A stretch of DNA of 36,029 bases from Bacillus altitudinis 41KF2b (GCF_000691145.1 NZ_ASJC01000019.1:1-36029), one strand, 5' to 3'. Counted from the stretch's first letter, positions 9,563 through 18,250 are shown. Notes: generated by a model from the letters alone, not told the origin. Numbers and translations are program-made.

Positions 9563-9574
9563 GAGCTAGACCTC

Positions 9575-10954
9575 CTATTGCTTATTTTCCTCGAATTCAA
9601 CAGCCATATCATCATGAAATCCGAATAAGTATGTGAAGATAAATCCAGCGACATATGCAATGAAGAGTCCTATTAAGTAAAGTAGCATTTGATGTGTGTG
9701 AACGATAAAGGTTAATGGGAGACCTGATACCCCGATTGCTTTAGTGGCGATTTGGAAATAGGCTTGAAATGCTCCGCCGATTCCAGCGCCTAGACAAGCA
9801 GTGAGGAAGGGTCTTCCGAGCGGGAGTGTGACACCGAAAATGAGCGGTTCTCCAATTCCAAGCATTCCTGAAGGAAGTCCGCCTGCAATGGCTCTTTTCA
9901 GCTTTTTCTTTTTTGTTTTCATATAAATGGCAAAGGCAGCACCGACCTGTCCTGCGCCTCCCATAGCGAGGATTGGCAGAAGCGGGTCATCTCCAATTGA
10001 ATTAATCAGTTCCATATGAATAGGTGTTAGGCCTTGGTGAAGTCCAGTGACAACAAGAGGAAGGAAGGTCGCACCAAGAACAAATCCGGCAAAAATACCG
10101 CCAATGTTTAATAGATAAGTAAGTCCAGAGGTGATGGCATCAGATATAAATCCGCCGACTGGCATGAAGATAACGTACGTGAAAATGCCTGTAATGAGTA
10201 GTGTGATGGTTGGTGTGACGATGATATCGAGTGATTGCGGGACGAAGCGTCTGATCCGGGTCTCAACAAGTGCCATAAAAATAGCTGCAAGAAGAACACC
10301 GATAAGTCCGCCTCTACCTGGTAGAATATTAGTGCCAAATAACATAATATCAGCGGCAGCTGGGTTAATGATGAGAATACCTGCTAATGCGCCTAATGCA
10401 GGAGAGCCACCAAATTCTTTTGCGGCGTTTGTTCCTACTAATATACCGAGATAAGCAAACAAACCTGAGCCTATAACGGTTAGGATAATCGCAGCTTGAG
10501 ATTTTTCATCAAGCCAGCCTGCTTGCACGACCGCTTTTGTAATACCCGTTATAAGACCCGATGCAACGAGTGCTGGAATAATGGGAATGAAAATGCTGGC
10601 GATCCGCCGTAAGAACAGCTTGAATGGTGTGCGGTTCTTTTGTGAAATGGCTTGTTTGTTTTTCTGTGCTTCGTTGTTTAAGTCATATGAACCTGAGGCA
10701 TTGAGCAGTTGTTCAAATGCACTTGATACTTGGTTGACAACACCTGTGCCTAAAATGATTTGCAGTGTTTCCGCTTCGACGACGCCAATGACGCCATCGA
10801 GTTCTTTGATCGCGGTGGTTTGCACTTTTTCACGATCAATGGGTGTAATTCGGAGACGTGTCATACAATGTGTGTGGGAAGAGATGTTTTCAGAACCACC
10901 ACAGAGTGAAAGGATTTCTTTCGCCAACTGCTGATATTTTTTTTGATGACTCAT
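9575..10954 (-). CDS. murP: PTS MurNAc-specific transporter EIIBC (MurP)
   Basis: The 459-residue PTS permease imports MurNAc and phosphorylates it at C6. The EIIB domain (about 1-90) carries the phosphorylated Cys30 in SSHTHCMTRLRI. The EIIC domain (about 110-450) has about ten membrane segments and the family motif GIGEPLIFGVTLPLGRPF. There is no EIIA domain, as usual for MurP, so it must borrow EIIA from a glucose-type PTS. Its ATG overlaps the murR stop by four bases (ATGA), which suggests translational coupling. Confidence 0.95.
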   Translation of the reverse strand: MSHQKKYQQLAKEILSLCGGSENISSHTHCMTRLRITPIDREKVQTTAIKELDGVIGVVEAETLQIILGTGVVNQVSSAFEQLLNASGSYDLNNEAQKNKQAISQKNRTPFKLFLRRIASIFIPIIPALVASGLITGITKAVVQAGWLDEKSQAAIILTVIGSGLFAYLGILVGTNAAKEFGGSPALGALAGILIINPAAADIMLFGTNILPGRGGLIGVLLAAIFMALVETRIRRFVPQSLDIIVTPTITLLITGIFTYVIFMPVGGFISDAITSGLTYLLNIGGIFAGFVLGATFLPLVVTGLHQGLTPIHMELINSIGDDPLLPILAMGGAGQVGAAFAIYMKTKKKKLKRAIAGGLPSGMLGIGEPLIFGVTLPLGRPFLTACLGAGIGGAFQAYFQIATKAIGVSGLPLTFIVHTHQMLLYLIGLFIAYVAGFIFTYLFGFHDDMAVEFEENKQ

Positions 10955-11820
10955 GTTGAATCCCCCTTTGTTTTTCGTTTCATGGAGCGGATGGCATGCC
11001 TTGTTTTGTCAATATATTGTGCTGTCTGTTCATATTGACGGGAGGCTAAACTGAGGAACAAGACATCGATTAAATAGAGCTGTGCCATTCTAGAGGAAGT
11101 GGCAGCACTGCGAAAAGGTGCTTCATTGGAACCGGACGTTGATAGATGGACATCACACAATGCAGAAACGCTTGTATGCCCTGGATGCGTTAAAGCAATG
11201 GTTTTCACTTCATTTTCTTTTGCGAGCTGAAGGGCTTGGATGATGTCTAATGTTTCTCCTGAGAAGGATATACCGAACACAATGTCATTCTTTCCAGCAT
11301 TTGCGATGACCGTAGATGCGATGTGCATGTCAGTGAAGGCAGTGGCTGCATAATTGATTCTGAGAAATTTCTGCTGGGCATCAGCTGCGACGATGCCAGA
11401 TGCACCCACACCGATAAAATGGATTTGGTTTGCATTCAGCAGCAGTTGAACAGCTTTTTCTAAAGCTTCTACATTTAAAATAGAGGCTGTATCTTTGATC
11501 GATTGAATGGTGTTTCCTGCTGTCTTTTGAATAATGGATTGAAGTGGTTCATCTTGTTCGATATCCCGGTAGCCTTGTTTATCAGTGTGCATTAAGTCTC
11601 CAGCGATCCGCATTTTCAAATCGTGATAGCCATCCAGCCCGAGAGACTTACAGAGGCGGATGACGGCAGAGCTGCTTGCACCGGCAGCCTGACTGATTTC
11701 ATGCACTGTGCTTTTAATGACTTTGTCAGGATGGGCAAGGATATAGTCTGCAATGATTTTTTCAGATTGGGGAAGCTTTGATTTCATTGTGTGTAGTAGG
11801 GTGAGTCCGCCTGCTGACAT
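10951..11820 (-). CDS. murR: RpiR-family regulator MurR
   Basis: The 289-residue regulator has an N-terminal HTH (about 1-77; TVHEISQAAGASSSAVIRLCKSLG) and a C-terminal SIS sugar-phosphate-binding domain (about 125-260; FIGVGASGIVAADAQQKFLRI). In this operon the likely effector is MurNAc-6-phosphate. It lies 12 bases after murQ and overlaps murP. The palindromes upstream of murQ are the natural candidate binding sites. Whether it represses or activates cannot be read from the sequence, though operators overlapping the -35 favour repression. Confidence 0.94.
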   Translation of the reverse strand: MSAGGLTLLHTMKSKLPQSEKIIADYILAHPDKVIKSTVHEISQAAGASSSAVIRLCKSLGLDGYHDLKMRIAGDLMHTDKQGYRDIEQDEPLQSIIQKTAGNTIQSIKDTASILNVEALEKAVQLLLNANQIHFIGVGASGIVAADAQQKFLRINYAATAFTDMHIASTVIANAGKNDIVFGISFSGETLDIIQALQLAKENEVKTIALTHPGHTSVSALCDVHLSTSGSNEAPFRSAATSSRMAQLYLIDVLFLSLASRQYEQTAQYIDKTRHAIRSMKRKTKGDST

Positions 11821-11832
11821 GAGTTTCCTCCT

Positions 11833-12744
11833 TTAAGATTGATGACGTAAGATGGCTTTGTCGATGTGACCATCTGCTTTGTTGAGCAGGTCTTTGGCTG
11901 TCTTTTTATCTGTTTTGGTTTGGAGCATGACGATGGCTGTTTTAACTTCTAAATCGGCTGCTTCAAGGGCTTTTACGGCTTGTTCGTAGGAAGCATTGGT
12001 CACATGCTGAATGATGGTGATGGCGCGTTCTTTTAGTTTATGATTGCTTACTTTTACATCTACCATCAGGTTTTCATATACTTTGCCTTGTCTGATCATG
12101 ACAGAGGTGGAAAGCATATTTAAAATCATTTTATGAGCGGATGCGGCTTTCATTCGTGTTGACCCAGTGATGGCTTCTGGTCCTACGACGACTTCAATGG
12201 CGCAGTCTGCTAGTTCGCTAATCTCTGCTTGTTCATTGCAGCTGAGGGCTACTGTTTTTGCTCCAATGGTTTTAGCATAGTTTAAAGCGCCAATGATATA
12301 GGGTGTTCTACCGCTCGCCGCGATGCCGACAACTGTATCTTTTGATGTCAGGTGGATGTGTTCTAAATCTTTTTGACCAGCTTCTTCACTGTCTTCCACA
12401 TCTTCTGCTGCATGTGAAAAGGCAGAGTCTCCACCGGCCATGATGCCTACGATGACATCAGGTGAAATGCTATAGGTAGGTGGACATTCGACCGCATCCA
12501 TTACCCCAATTCTGCCGCTTGTTCCAGCGCCTAGATAAATGAGTCTGCCCCCATTCGAGATGGATTCAAAGGCAAAGTCACTTGCTGTCTTTACGTCTGG
12601 AAGGACACGGTTGACGGCTTGAGCGACCTTCATATCTTCCGCATTTATCATTTGGAGTATTTCTAGCGGGCTTGCTTGTGAAATTCCCATGGTGTTAGGG
12701 TTTCTTGATTCTGTTGTCAAAGAACGCAGTTGAGATGGCTGCAT
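11833..12744 (-). CDS. murQ: N-acetylmuramic acid 6-phosphate etherase MurQ
   Basis: The 303-residue cytoplasmic enzyme splits the lactyl ether of MurNAc-6P, giving GlcNAc-6P and D-lactate. The SIS fold is clear: [23 protein letters not shown] near residue 70, [15 protein letters not shown] near 150 and [20 protein letters not shown] near 200. These match MurQ rather than the GckR or GlmS SIS proteins. It is the first gene of the operon, with ribosome binding site AAGGAGGT complementary to 12752-12759. Its product feeds the GlcNAc-6P pool that also connects to GlmS and GlmM, encoded further right. Confidence 0.96.
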   Translation of the reverse strand: MQPSQLRSLTTESRNPNTMGISQASPLEILQMINAEDMKVAQAVNRVLPDVKTASDFAFESISNGGRLIYLGAGTSGRIGVMDAVECPPTYSISPDVIVGIMAGGDSAFSHAAEDVEDSEEAGQKDLEHIHLTSKDTVVGIAASGRTPYIIGALNYAKTIGAKTVALSCNEQAEISELADCAIEVVVGPEAITGSTRMKAASAHKMILNMLSTSVMIRQGKVYENLMVDVKVSNHKLKERAITIIQHVTNASYEQAVKALEAADLEVKTAIVMLQTKTDKKTAKDLLNKADGHIDKAILRHQS

Positions 12745-12773
12745 GTGACATACCTCCTTATTTCTTCATTTTC

Positions 12774-12802
12774 AGTATATTGAGTATGACATGAAATTTC
12801 AA
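12774..12802 (-). promoter_or_regulatory. Sigma-A promoter of the mur operon
   Basis: On the minus strand TTGAAA (12802-12797) is separated by 17 bases from TATACT (12779-12774), about 30 bases before the murQ start. The -35 overlaps the palindrome TGAAATTTCA. Confidence 0.8.
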
Positions 12803-12835
12803 TATTATATTTAAATACTGAAATTATATTTCAGT
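12792..12835. promoter_or_regulatory. Tandem palindromes, candidate MurR operators
   Basis: Two inverted repeats share the half-site TGAAAT: TGAAATTTCA at 12792-12801, lying on the -35, and ACTGAAAT-TAT-ATTTCAGT at 12817-12835, just upstream of it, with perfect 8-bp arms. Shared half-sites and position suggest binding of one dimeric or tetrameric regulator. MurR, encoded in the same operon, is the obvious candidate. Confidence 0.55.
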
Positions 12836-12893
12836 CGAAATGTTGTGCTGATGAGGGTTGAATAGTTAGAAAATAAAAAAAATAAAAATCCCC

Positions 12894-12923
12894 TTTACAA
12901 AAGGGGGACAACCTGTATATAAT
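12894..12923 (+). promoter_or_regulatory. Promoter of the tRNA cluster
   Basis: TTTACA (12894-12899) and TATAAT (12918-12923) are 18 bases apart, about 40 bases before tRNA-Glu. Confidence 0.7.
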
Positions 12924-12964
12924 AACTTTTGTCAGCTTCACGGAAACAGTAAACTTGACAAACT

Positions 12965-13039
12965 GGCCCGTTGGTCAAGCGGTTAAGACACCGCCCTTTC
13001 ACGGCGGTAACACGGGTTCGAATCCCGTACGGGTCACCA
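12965..13039 (+). tRNA. tRNA-Glu (anticodon TTC)
   Basis: Cloverleaf with acceptor GGCCCGT/ACGGGTC, anticodon loop CTTTCAC (TTC) and encoded CCA. It is the first of five tRNAs in one transcript. Confidence 0.97.
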
Positions 13040-13045
13040 TCATGT

Positions 13046-13121
13046 GGAGGATTAGCTCAGCTGGGAGAGCATCTGCCTTACAAGCAGAGGGTCGGCGGTT
13101 CGAGCCCGTCATCCTCCACCA
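13046..13121 (+). tRNA. tRNA-Val (anticodon TAC)
   Basis: Cloverleaf with acceptor GGAGGAT/ATCCTCC, anticodon loop CTTACAA (TAC) and encoded CCA. Confidence 0.97.
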
Positions 13122-13124
13122 TAT

Positions 13125-13197
<73 letters not shown>

Positions 13198-13225
13198 CTG
13201 TTTTTCTTTTATCAATTCCATATGT

Positions 13226-13310
13226 GGAGGGGTAGCGAAGTGGCTAAACGCGGCGGACTGTAAATCCGCTCCCTCCGGGTTCGGCGGTTCGAATCCGCCC
13301 CCCTCCACCA
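13226..13310 (+). tRNA. tRNA-Tyr (anticodon GTA)
   Basis: A class II tRNA of 85 bases with a long variable arm (CTCCCTCCGGGTTCGG region), anticodon loop CTGTAAA (GTA) and encoded CCA. Confidence 0.97.
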
Positions 13311-13314
13311 TTTT

Positions 13315-13386
13315 TGGGCTATAGCCAAGCGGTAAGGCAACGGACTTTGACTCCGTCATGCGTTGGTTCGAATCCAGCTAGCCCAG
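13315..13386 (+). tRNA. tRNA-Gln (anticodon TTG)
   Basis: Acceptor TGGGCTA/TAGCCCA, anticodon loop TTTTGAC-like with TTG, and discriminator G13386. CCA is not encoded. It is the last tRNA of the cluster. Confidence 0.95.
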
Positions 13387-13388
13387 TT

Positions 13389-13419
13389 AAGACACCTTTT
13401 TTAAAAAGGTGTCTTTTTT
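13389..13419 (+). terminator. Terminator of the tRNA cluster
   Basis: AAGACACCTTTT pairs with AAAAGGTGTCTT and is followed by a T run. Confidence 0.92.
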
Positions 13420-13464
13420 TTATTTTGACGATTGGAATGTATAACTATTCAAAATATTGTTGAG

Positions 13465-13494
13465 TTGAGTCAAAAGGTACCGAGAAAGTAAAAT
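13465..13494 (+). promoter_or_regulatory. Possible promoter of the arginase gene
   Basis: TTGAGT and TAAAAT are separated by 18 bases and lie about 30 bases before the arginase start. The match is modest. No sigma-54 (-24/-12) element was seen, although B. subtilis rocDEF uses one. Confidence 0.35.
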
Positions 13495-13523
13495 ATAAGC
13501 ATGAACGGAAAGGGGATGTACAT

Positions 13524-14435
13524 ATGGGAGATCAAAAGAAGGTCACGATTGTCGGGGTGCCGATGGATCTCGGTCAAATGAGAAGAGGCGTTGATATGGG
13601 GCCGAGTGCCATTCGCTGTGCTGGCGTAAAAGAAAAATTGGAATCGCTTTCATTTGGTGTCGAGGATTTAGGGGATATTCCTGTTGAGCAAAGGGATGAT
13701 GAGAAAGGTCTCTATACAAGTGAAAAACTGAAAAACTTAACGGAGAATGCTGGCGCAAACCAGCTTCTTGCTGAAAAGGTTAGCAGTATTGTGCAGTCCG
13801 GTTCGTTTCCGCTGATTTTAGGCGGGGATCATAGCATTGCAATTGGTACACTAGCCGGTGTAGCCAAGCATTATGAAAATTTGGGTGTCATTTGGTATGA
13901 TGCACACGGTGATTTAAATACAGAGGAAACCTCTCCTTCTGGGAATATTCATGGGATGCCACTTGCTGTCAGTCTCGGTCTTGGGCATGCTGATCTAACG
14001 AATATTGGCGGTTATGCGCCAAAAGTAAAGCCTGAGAATGTGATCTTGATTGGTGCTCGTTCTTTAGATGAAGGAGAGCGGGCATTGATTAGAGAAAAAG
14101 GCATTAAAGTGTATACGATGCATGAAATTGATCGATTAGGGATGACGAGAGTAATGGAGGAAGCCATTGCGTATTTAAAAGAAAGAACAGATGGTGTTCA
14201 TTTGTCGCTTGATTTAGACGGCCTTGATCCAGCGGAGTGCCCTGGCGTGGGAACGCCGGTTGCTGGCGGCATCAGTTATAGAGAGAGTCATCTTGCAATG
14301 GAGCTTTTAGAGGAAGCAGGGATTTTGACATCTGCTGAGTTTGTTGAGGTGAATCCGGTATTAGATGAGAAAAATAAAACAGCAGAAGCGGCAGTTGCAT
14401 TAATTGGTTCTTTAATGGGTGAAAAGCTATTATAG
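13524..14435 (+). CDS. rocF: Arginase
   Basis: The 303-residue enzyme hydrolyses arginine to ornithine and urea using a binuclear Mn centre. The metal-binding motifs are all present: GGDHS near residue 100, DAHGDLN near 127 and SLDLDGLDP near 230. Its length fits bacterial arginases (about 300 aa). AAAGGGG about nine bases before ATG 13524 is the ribosome binding site. It is transcribed alone, between the tRNA terminator and its own terminator. In B. subtilis rocF sits with rocD-rocE far from here, so placement next to sigW is a difference from that species. Confidence 0.95.
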   Translation: MGDQKKVTIVGVPMDLGQMRRGVDMGPSAIRCAGVKEKLESLSFGVEDLGDIPVEQRDDEKGLYTSEKLKNLTENAGANQLLAEKVSSIVQSGSFPLILGGDHSIAIGTLAGVAKHYENLGVIWYDAHGDLNTEETSPSGNIHGMPLAVSLGLGHADLTNIGGYAPKVKPENVILIGARSLDEGERALIREKGIKVYTMHEIDRLGMTRVMEEAIAYLKERTDGVHLSLDLDGLDPAECPGVGTPVAGGISYRESHLAMELLEEAGILTSAEFVEVNPVLDEKNKTAEAAVALIGSLMGEKLL

Positions 14436-14462
14436 AGCGGGACTTGTTCCCGTTCTTTTTTT
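14435..14462 (+). terminator. Arginase terminator
   Basis: GAGCGGGA pairs with TCCCGTTC (one G-T pair) and is followed by seven T. Confidence 0.88.
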
Positions 14463-14557
14463 AATTTTGGGGAAATTTAAGGATATGTTAAGGTTTTTAC
14501 CGGCTGATAAGCGTAACATGCTGTCAAAAATTTGTTACACTATTTTTTAGAGGAGAA

Positions 14558-14585
14558 TGAAACCTTTTGGAACGAGGTTCGTATA
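14558..14585 (+). promoter_or_regulatory. SigW-type autoregulatory promoter
   Basis: TGAAAC is followed after 16 bases by CGTATA, matching the SigW consensus TGAAAC-N16-CGTA known from B. subtilis. It is placed directly in front of sigW, as expected for autoregulation. Confidence 0.9.
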
Positions 14586-14620
14586 CATAAAGACCGGTGA
14601 AGGCAGAGGTTGAATATACT

Positions 14621-15184
14621 ATGGAAACAATGATTAAAAAGAGAATTAAGCAAGTGAAAAAAGGCGACCAGAACGCATTTGCAGACATCGTAGACCTGTA
14701 TAAAGACAAAATTTATCAGCTGTGCTATCGTATGCTTGGGAATGCACATGAAGCAGAAGATATTGCGCAGGAGGCGTTTATTCGTGCCTATGTGAATATT
14801 GAGAGCTTTGATGTGAATCGTAAGTTTTCCACGTGGCTGTACCGCATTGCAACCAACCTGACCATCGACCGTATTCGTAAAAAAAAGCCGGATTATTATT
14901 TAGATGCAGAGGTGGCAGGGACAGAAGGACTGAATATGTATTCTCAAATTGCGGCTGACGGCATTTTGCCAGAGGACGAGGTGGTGTCGCTTGAATTATC
15001 GAGCACCATTCAGCAAAAAATTTTAAGATTACCCGATAAATATCGCTCGGTCATCGTATTAAAGTATATTGATGAACTCTCGTTAAAAGAAATTAGTGAG
15101 ATTCTGAATATACCAGTTGGTACGGTGAAAACGAGAATACACAGGGGTAGAGAGGCTCTCCGGAAACAGTTGAGAGACCTTTGA
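14621..15184 (+). CDS. sigW: ECF RNA polymerase sigma factor SigW
   Basis: The 187-residue sigma factor directs the envelope-stress and antimicrobial-resistance regulon. Region 2 (about 20-90; YRMLGNAHEAEDIAQEAFIRAY, then KFSTWLYRIATNLTIDRIRKK) and region 4 (about 130-185; LPDKYRSVIVLKYIDELSLKEI and IPVGTVKTRIHRGREALRKQ) are complete. I chose ATG 14621 over an upstream GTG because it has AGAGGT ten bases away and gives exactly the B. subtilis length. It is followed by its anti-sigma gene after 14 bases. Confidence 0.96.
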   Translation: METMIKKRIKQVKKGDQNAFADIVDLYKDKIYQLCYRMLGNAHEAEDIAQEAFIRAYVNIESFDVNRKFSTWLYRIATNLTIDRIRKKKPDYYLDAEVAGTEGLNMYSQIAADGILPEDEVVSLELSSTIQQKILRLPDKYRSVIVLKYIDELSLKEISEILNIPVGTVKTRIHRGREALRKQLRDL

Positions 15185-15198
15185 GTGAGGTGATTTTG

Positions 15199-15825
15199 AT
15201 GAGCTGTCAGGAAAAAATCGTCCTGCTTATGCATCAGTATTTAGACGGGGACATAGAGCCCGAAGATGAAAAAGAATTAAAGAGCCATCTGCAATCGTGT
15301 GAGGAATGCCGTACTCATTTTCAACAAATTGAGAAATCCATCGCGCTCGTGCAGAGTACATCTCATATAGAAGCACCATCTGATTTCACTGCAAAGGTGA
15401 TGGCAGGTCTTCCAAAGGAGAAAAAGCGTGTGTCGATTCAAAGATGGATCAAAGCTCATCCGCTAATGGTCGCCGCTGCCCTCTTTGTCATATTGATGGG
15501 AGGCAGTCTGTTTACAAGCTGGAATACGGATCATAATTTCAGTGTGTCAAAGCAGCCGAATCTCGTGGTTGAAAATGATACAGTGACGGTACCTAAAGGG
15601 GAAACCGTTAAAGGTGACGTCACTGTGAAAAATGGCAAGCTGATTGTAGAAGGCAAGGTTGATGGGAACGTAACAGTCGTCAATGGAGAACAGCTGACTG
15701 CTTCTGCCGGACAAGTCACTGGTCAAATCAATGAAATTAATGAAGTGTTTGATTGGGTTTGGTACAAAATGAAGTCTACAGCACAAGACGTGATGCGGGT
15801 CATTGGACCAGAGGAGCAAAAGTAA
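15199..15825 (+). CDS. rsiW: Anti-sigma factor RsiW
   Basis: The 208-residue single-pass membrane protein holds SigW inactive until it is cut in steps by PrsW, a periplasmic trimming protease and RasP. The N-terminal zinc anti-sigma domain shows Cys3 and the His30-x3-Cys34-x2-Cys37 motif. A membrane segment lies at about 88-108 (PLMVAAALFVILMGGSLF). The extracellular part has a run of Val/Gly-rich beta repeats (VKGDVTVKNGKLIVEGKVDG). The start is ATG 15199, with GAGGTG at 15187-15192; a TTG at 15181 would overlap sigW and has no ribosome binding site. Confidence 0.95.
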   Translation: MSCQEKIVLLMHQYLDGDIEPEDEKELKSHLQSCEECRTHFQQIEKSIALVQSTSHIEAPSDFTAKVMAGLPKEKKRVSIQRWIKAHPLMVAAALFVILMGGSLFTSWNTDHNFSVSKQPNLVVENDTVTVPKGETVKGDVTVKNGKLIVEGKVDGNVTVVNGEQLTASAGQVTGQINEINEVFDWVWYKMKSTAQDVMRVIGPEEQK

Positions 15826-15838
15826 ATCAAACAGTTTG

Positions 15839-15869
15839 AGAGCAGTCTCTAAGGGGACTGCTCTTTTTC
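15839..15869 (+). terminator. sigW-rsiW terminator
   Basis: AGAGCAGTC pairs with GACTGCTCT around an eight-base loop and is followed by TTTTTCT. Confidence 0.88.
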
Positions 15870-15933
15870 TATTGATGGACAGACTTGAATGCCAGCCAGA
15901 TATGGCAACTATTTTCCTTGCTGAAACAAAATG

Positions 15934-15942
15934 TGGTATAAT
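15934..15942 (+). promoter_or_regulatory. Extended -10 promoter of cdaA-cdaR-glmM
   Basis: TGG-TATAAT is an extended -10 element about 88 bases before cdaA. The -35 region is weak (TTTCCT 18 bases upstream). A TGAAAC sits just upstream, but no CGTC or CGTA follows at the right distance, so I do not call an ECF promoter. Confidence 0.55.
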
Positions 15943-16029
15943 AGCCACGCTATGTACTTACACATAGGCTCTTTTTTTATAAAAAATGAATCGAACGAAG
16001 AATAACTGAAAATTCTGGAGGACGAGGAA

Positions 16030-16851
16030 ATGGCTTTAGGGGATATTCCTTTTTTGCAGTACCTCGGTAATGCTGTTGATATTCTCGTTGTTTGGTATGT
16101 GATATATAAATTAATGATGGTCATCCGCGGAACAAAAGCGGTTCAGCTTTTAAAGGGAATTGTTGTCATTGTTCTCGTCAGGATGGGAAGTGCGTATCTC
16201 GGTCTTAACACACTTCAATGGCTGATGGATCAAGCGATTACGTGGGGGTTCCTTGCGATCATTATTATTTTTCAGCCAGAGCTAAGGAGAGCGCTTGAGC
16301 AGCTTGGGCGCGGCCGTTTCTTCTCTAGAAGCGGAACACCTGTAGAGGAACAGCAGCAGAAAACGATCGAGGCAATTACAAAAGCAATTAACTATATGGC
16401 AAAACGAAGAATAGGCGCGCTGTTAACGATTGAGCGCGATACTGGGATGAATGATTACATAGAGACCGGAATTCCTTTAAATGCAAAGGTCAGTTCTGAG
16501 CTGCTGATTAATATCTTCATTCCGAATACACCGCTTCATGACGGCGCTGTGATTATGAAGCGTGATGAGATTGCAGCTGCAGCGTGTTATTTACCGCTGT
16601 CTGAAAGTCCTTTTATCTCTAAGGAGCTCGGTACACGTCACCGCGCGGCAGTTGGTATTAGTGAAGTAACGGACAGTTTAACCGTCATTGTCTCCGAGGA
16701 GACAGGCGGCATTAGTGTCGCAAGAAATGGTGATCTCCATCGAGAATTGACAGAAGAAGCGCTTGAAGAAATGCTGATTGCTGAGTTTAGTAAGAACAGC
16801 AAAGATGCTTCCTCGACCAAATGGTATTGGAGGGGCAAGAAAAATGGATAA
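16030..16851 (+). CDS. cdaA: Membrane diadenylate cyclase CdaA
   Basis: The 273-residue enzyme makes c-di-AMP from two ATP and is the main housekeeping cyclase linked to potassium and cell-wall homeostasis. Three N-terminal membrane helices (about 10-80) precede the DAC domain (about 95-250). The catalytic motifs are Asp171-Gly-Ala and Thr202-Arg-His-Arg205, at the same numbers as in B. subtilis CdaA. GGAGG at 16017-16021 is the ribosome binding site. It overlaps cdaR by eight bases. The CdaA-CdaR-GlmM proteins are known to interact, with GlmM inhibiting CdaA. Confidence 0.97.
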   Translation: MALGDIPFLQYLGNAVDILVVWYVIYKLMMVIRGTKAVQLLKGIVVIVLVRMGSAYLGLNTLQWLMDQAITWGFLAIIIIFQPELRRALEQLGRGRFFSRSGTPVEEQQQKTIEAITKAINYMAKRRIGALLTIERDTGMNDYIETGIPLNAKVSSELLINIFIPNTPLHDGAVIMKRDEIAAAACYLPLSESPFISKELGTRHRAAVGISEVTDSLTVIVSEETGGISVARNGDLHRELTEEALEEMLIAEFSKNSKDASSTKWYWRGKKNG

Positions 16852-18250
16852 GATTTTGAATAATCGCTGGGCCGTTAAGTTTCTTGCATTGGTCTTCGCT
16901 TTATTGCTGTATGGTGCAGTTAATTCAGCGCAAGCGCCCACGCCGAAAAAAATCGGTGAATCCTTTTTCCCAACATCGACAACAGACGAAGCAACCTTAA
17001 CGGACATTCCTGTTAAAGCGTATTATGATGACGAAAAGTATGTAGTCACTGGTGTGCCGCAGACAGTCAATGTCACGATTAAAGGATCAACTAGTGCTGT
17101 GAAAACAGCAAGACAAACGAAAAATTTTGAAATTTACGCAGATATGCAAAACCTGACGACAGGTACACATAAAGTCGAATTGAAGGCAAGAGATGTATCG
17201 AAAGGAATCACGTTAACGATTAATCCGTCTGTGACGACTGTGACGATACAAGAAAAAACGACAGCTGAATTCCCTGTTGAAACTGAATTTTATAATCAAA
17301 ATAAAATCAAAGACGGCTATTCACCAGAGCAGCCTATTGTGAATCCGAAAAATGTCACGGTTACTGGCTCAAAAGACGTGATCGACAAAATTTCTGTCAT
17401 TAAAGCATTTGTGAACTTAGAGGATGTCGATCAGCAAATTGAGAAAGAAGCGAAGCTCACTGTGTATGATAGCAGTGGGAATGAGCTACCAGTCGAAGTG
17501 AGTCCGTCTGTGGTAGATATTACGGTCCCGATTACGAGTCCAAGCAAGAAAGTTCCGTTTAAGATTGAGCGGACGGGCAGCTTGCCAGATGGGATCAGTA
17601 TCTCAAGCATCGAGACAAGCCCAAGTGAGGTGACAGTCTACGGTTCTCAAAAGGTGCTGGATGCACTTGATTTTATTGACGGCGTTAAGCTCGACCTAAG
17701 CAAGATTAAAGATGATACAGAGATTGATGCCGACATTCCACTGCCAGATGGTGTGAAAAAGGTATCGCCTGAAACTGTTAAGATCAAAGTGAAGGTTGCA
17801 ACAGCTGAAGAAAAAAAGATCGATAATGTCCCAATTTCTGTCGTGGGTCTGAGCAAGGATCTTAGCTCTGCATTTGTGAGTCCGTCTTCAGGGCGTCTCA
17901 CACTAACAGCAAAAGGTTCAAAGAGTGCAATTGATAAACTAAAGGCTTCAGATATTGAAGCCTATATCAATGTGGGGGACTTAAACGAAGGAACACATGA
18001 GGTCAAAGTACAAGTGAATGGCCCTCAAAATGTGACTTGGACATTATCTAGATCGAAGGTCAAAGTGAAACTGACTTCTACTGATACAGAAGATCAGCCG
18101 GCTTCTACGAATGATCGGAAAGATCAATCATCCGATGATGATCAGGAAGAGAAGAGTCAAAAGGAATCAACACAAGATAAAGCAAAAAAAGAATCAAGTC
18201 AAAGACAGCGGGTCAAAGAAGATAATAAAGAGGACGCAGCGTCCTCTTGA
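16844..18250 (+). CDS. cdaR: CdaA regulator CdaR (YbbR repeats)
   Basis: The 468-residue protein is anchored by one N-terminal helix (about 11-27; AVKFLALVFALLLYGAV) and exposes four YbbR-type beta domains (about 50-410) outside the cell. These are marked by repeated NVTIKG / VTVTGSKDVID / VTVYGSQKVLD / LTAKGSKSAID turns. A charged Ser/Lys/Asp/Glu-rich tail follows (about 415-468) and is probably disordered. It modulates CdaA. The start ATG 16844 has GGAGGGG at 16829-16835; upstream in-frame starts would overlap cdaA deeply and lack a ribosome binding site. Confidence 0.94.
   Translation: MDKILNNRWAVKFLALVFALLLYGAVNSAQAPTPKKIGESFFPTSTTDEATLTDIPVKAYYDDEKYVVTGVPQTVNVTIKGSTSAVKTARQTKNFEIYADMQNLTTGTHKVELKARDVSKGITLTINPSVTTVTIQEKTTAEFPVETEFYNQNKIKDGYSPEQPIVNPKNVTVTGSKDVIDKISVIKAFVNLEDVDQQIEKEAKLTVYDSSGNELPVEVSPSVVDITVPITSPSKKVPFKIERTGSLPDGISISSIETSPSEVTVYGSQKVLDALDFIDGVKLDLSKIKDDTEIDADIPLPDGVKKVSPETVKIKVKVATAEEKKIDNVPISVVGLSKDLSSAFVSPSSGRLTLTAKGSKSAIDKLKASDIEAYINVGDLNEGTHEVKVQVNGPQNVTWTLSRSKVKVKLTSTDTEDQPASTNDRKDQSSDDDQEEKSQKESTQDKAKKESSQRQRVKEDNKEDAASS

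Noticed and set aside
12888..12907. CCCCTTT-ACA-AAAGGGG hairpin read as a minus-strand terminator
   Set aside because: It overlaps the -35 of the tRNA promoter, and no minus-strand transcript is expected from the tRNA cluster. It may still act as a barrier, but I cannot support a terminator call.
13430..13460. Possible ARG-box (GAAT...ATTC) upstream of arginase
   Set aside because: The half-sites are eight bases apart instead of four and the surroundings do not match the AhrC/ArgR consensus.
15547..15948. 133-codon minus-strand frame over the rsiW 3' end
   Set aside because: There is no ribosome binding site, it crosses the rsiW terminator, and it is antisense to a well-supported gene.
15910..15950. 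ECF (SigM/SigW) promoter before cdaA based on TGAAAC
   Set aside because: At 16-17 bases downstream the sequence is GCCACG rather than CGTC or CGTA; the extended -10 TATAAT explains the site better.
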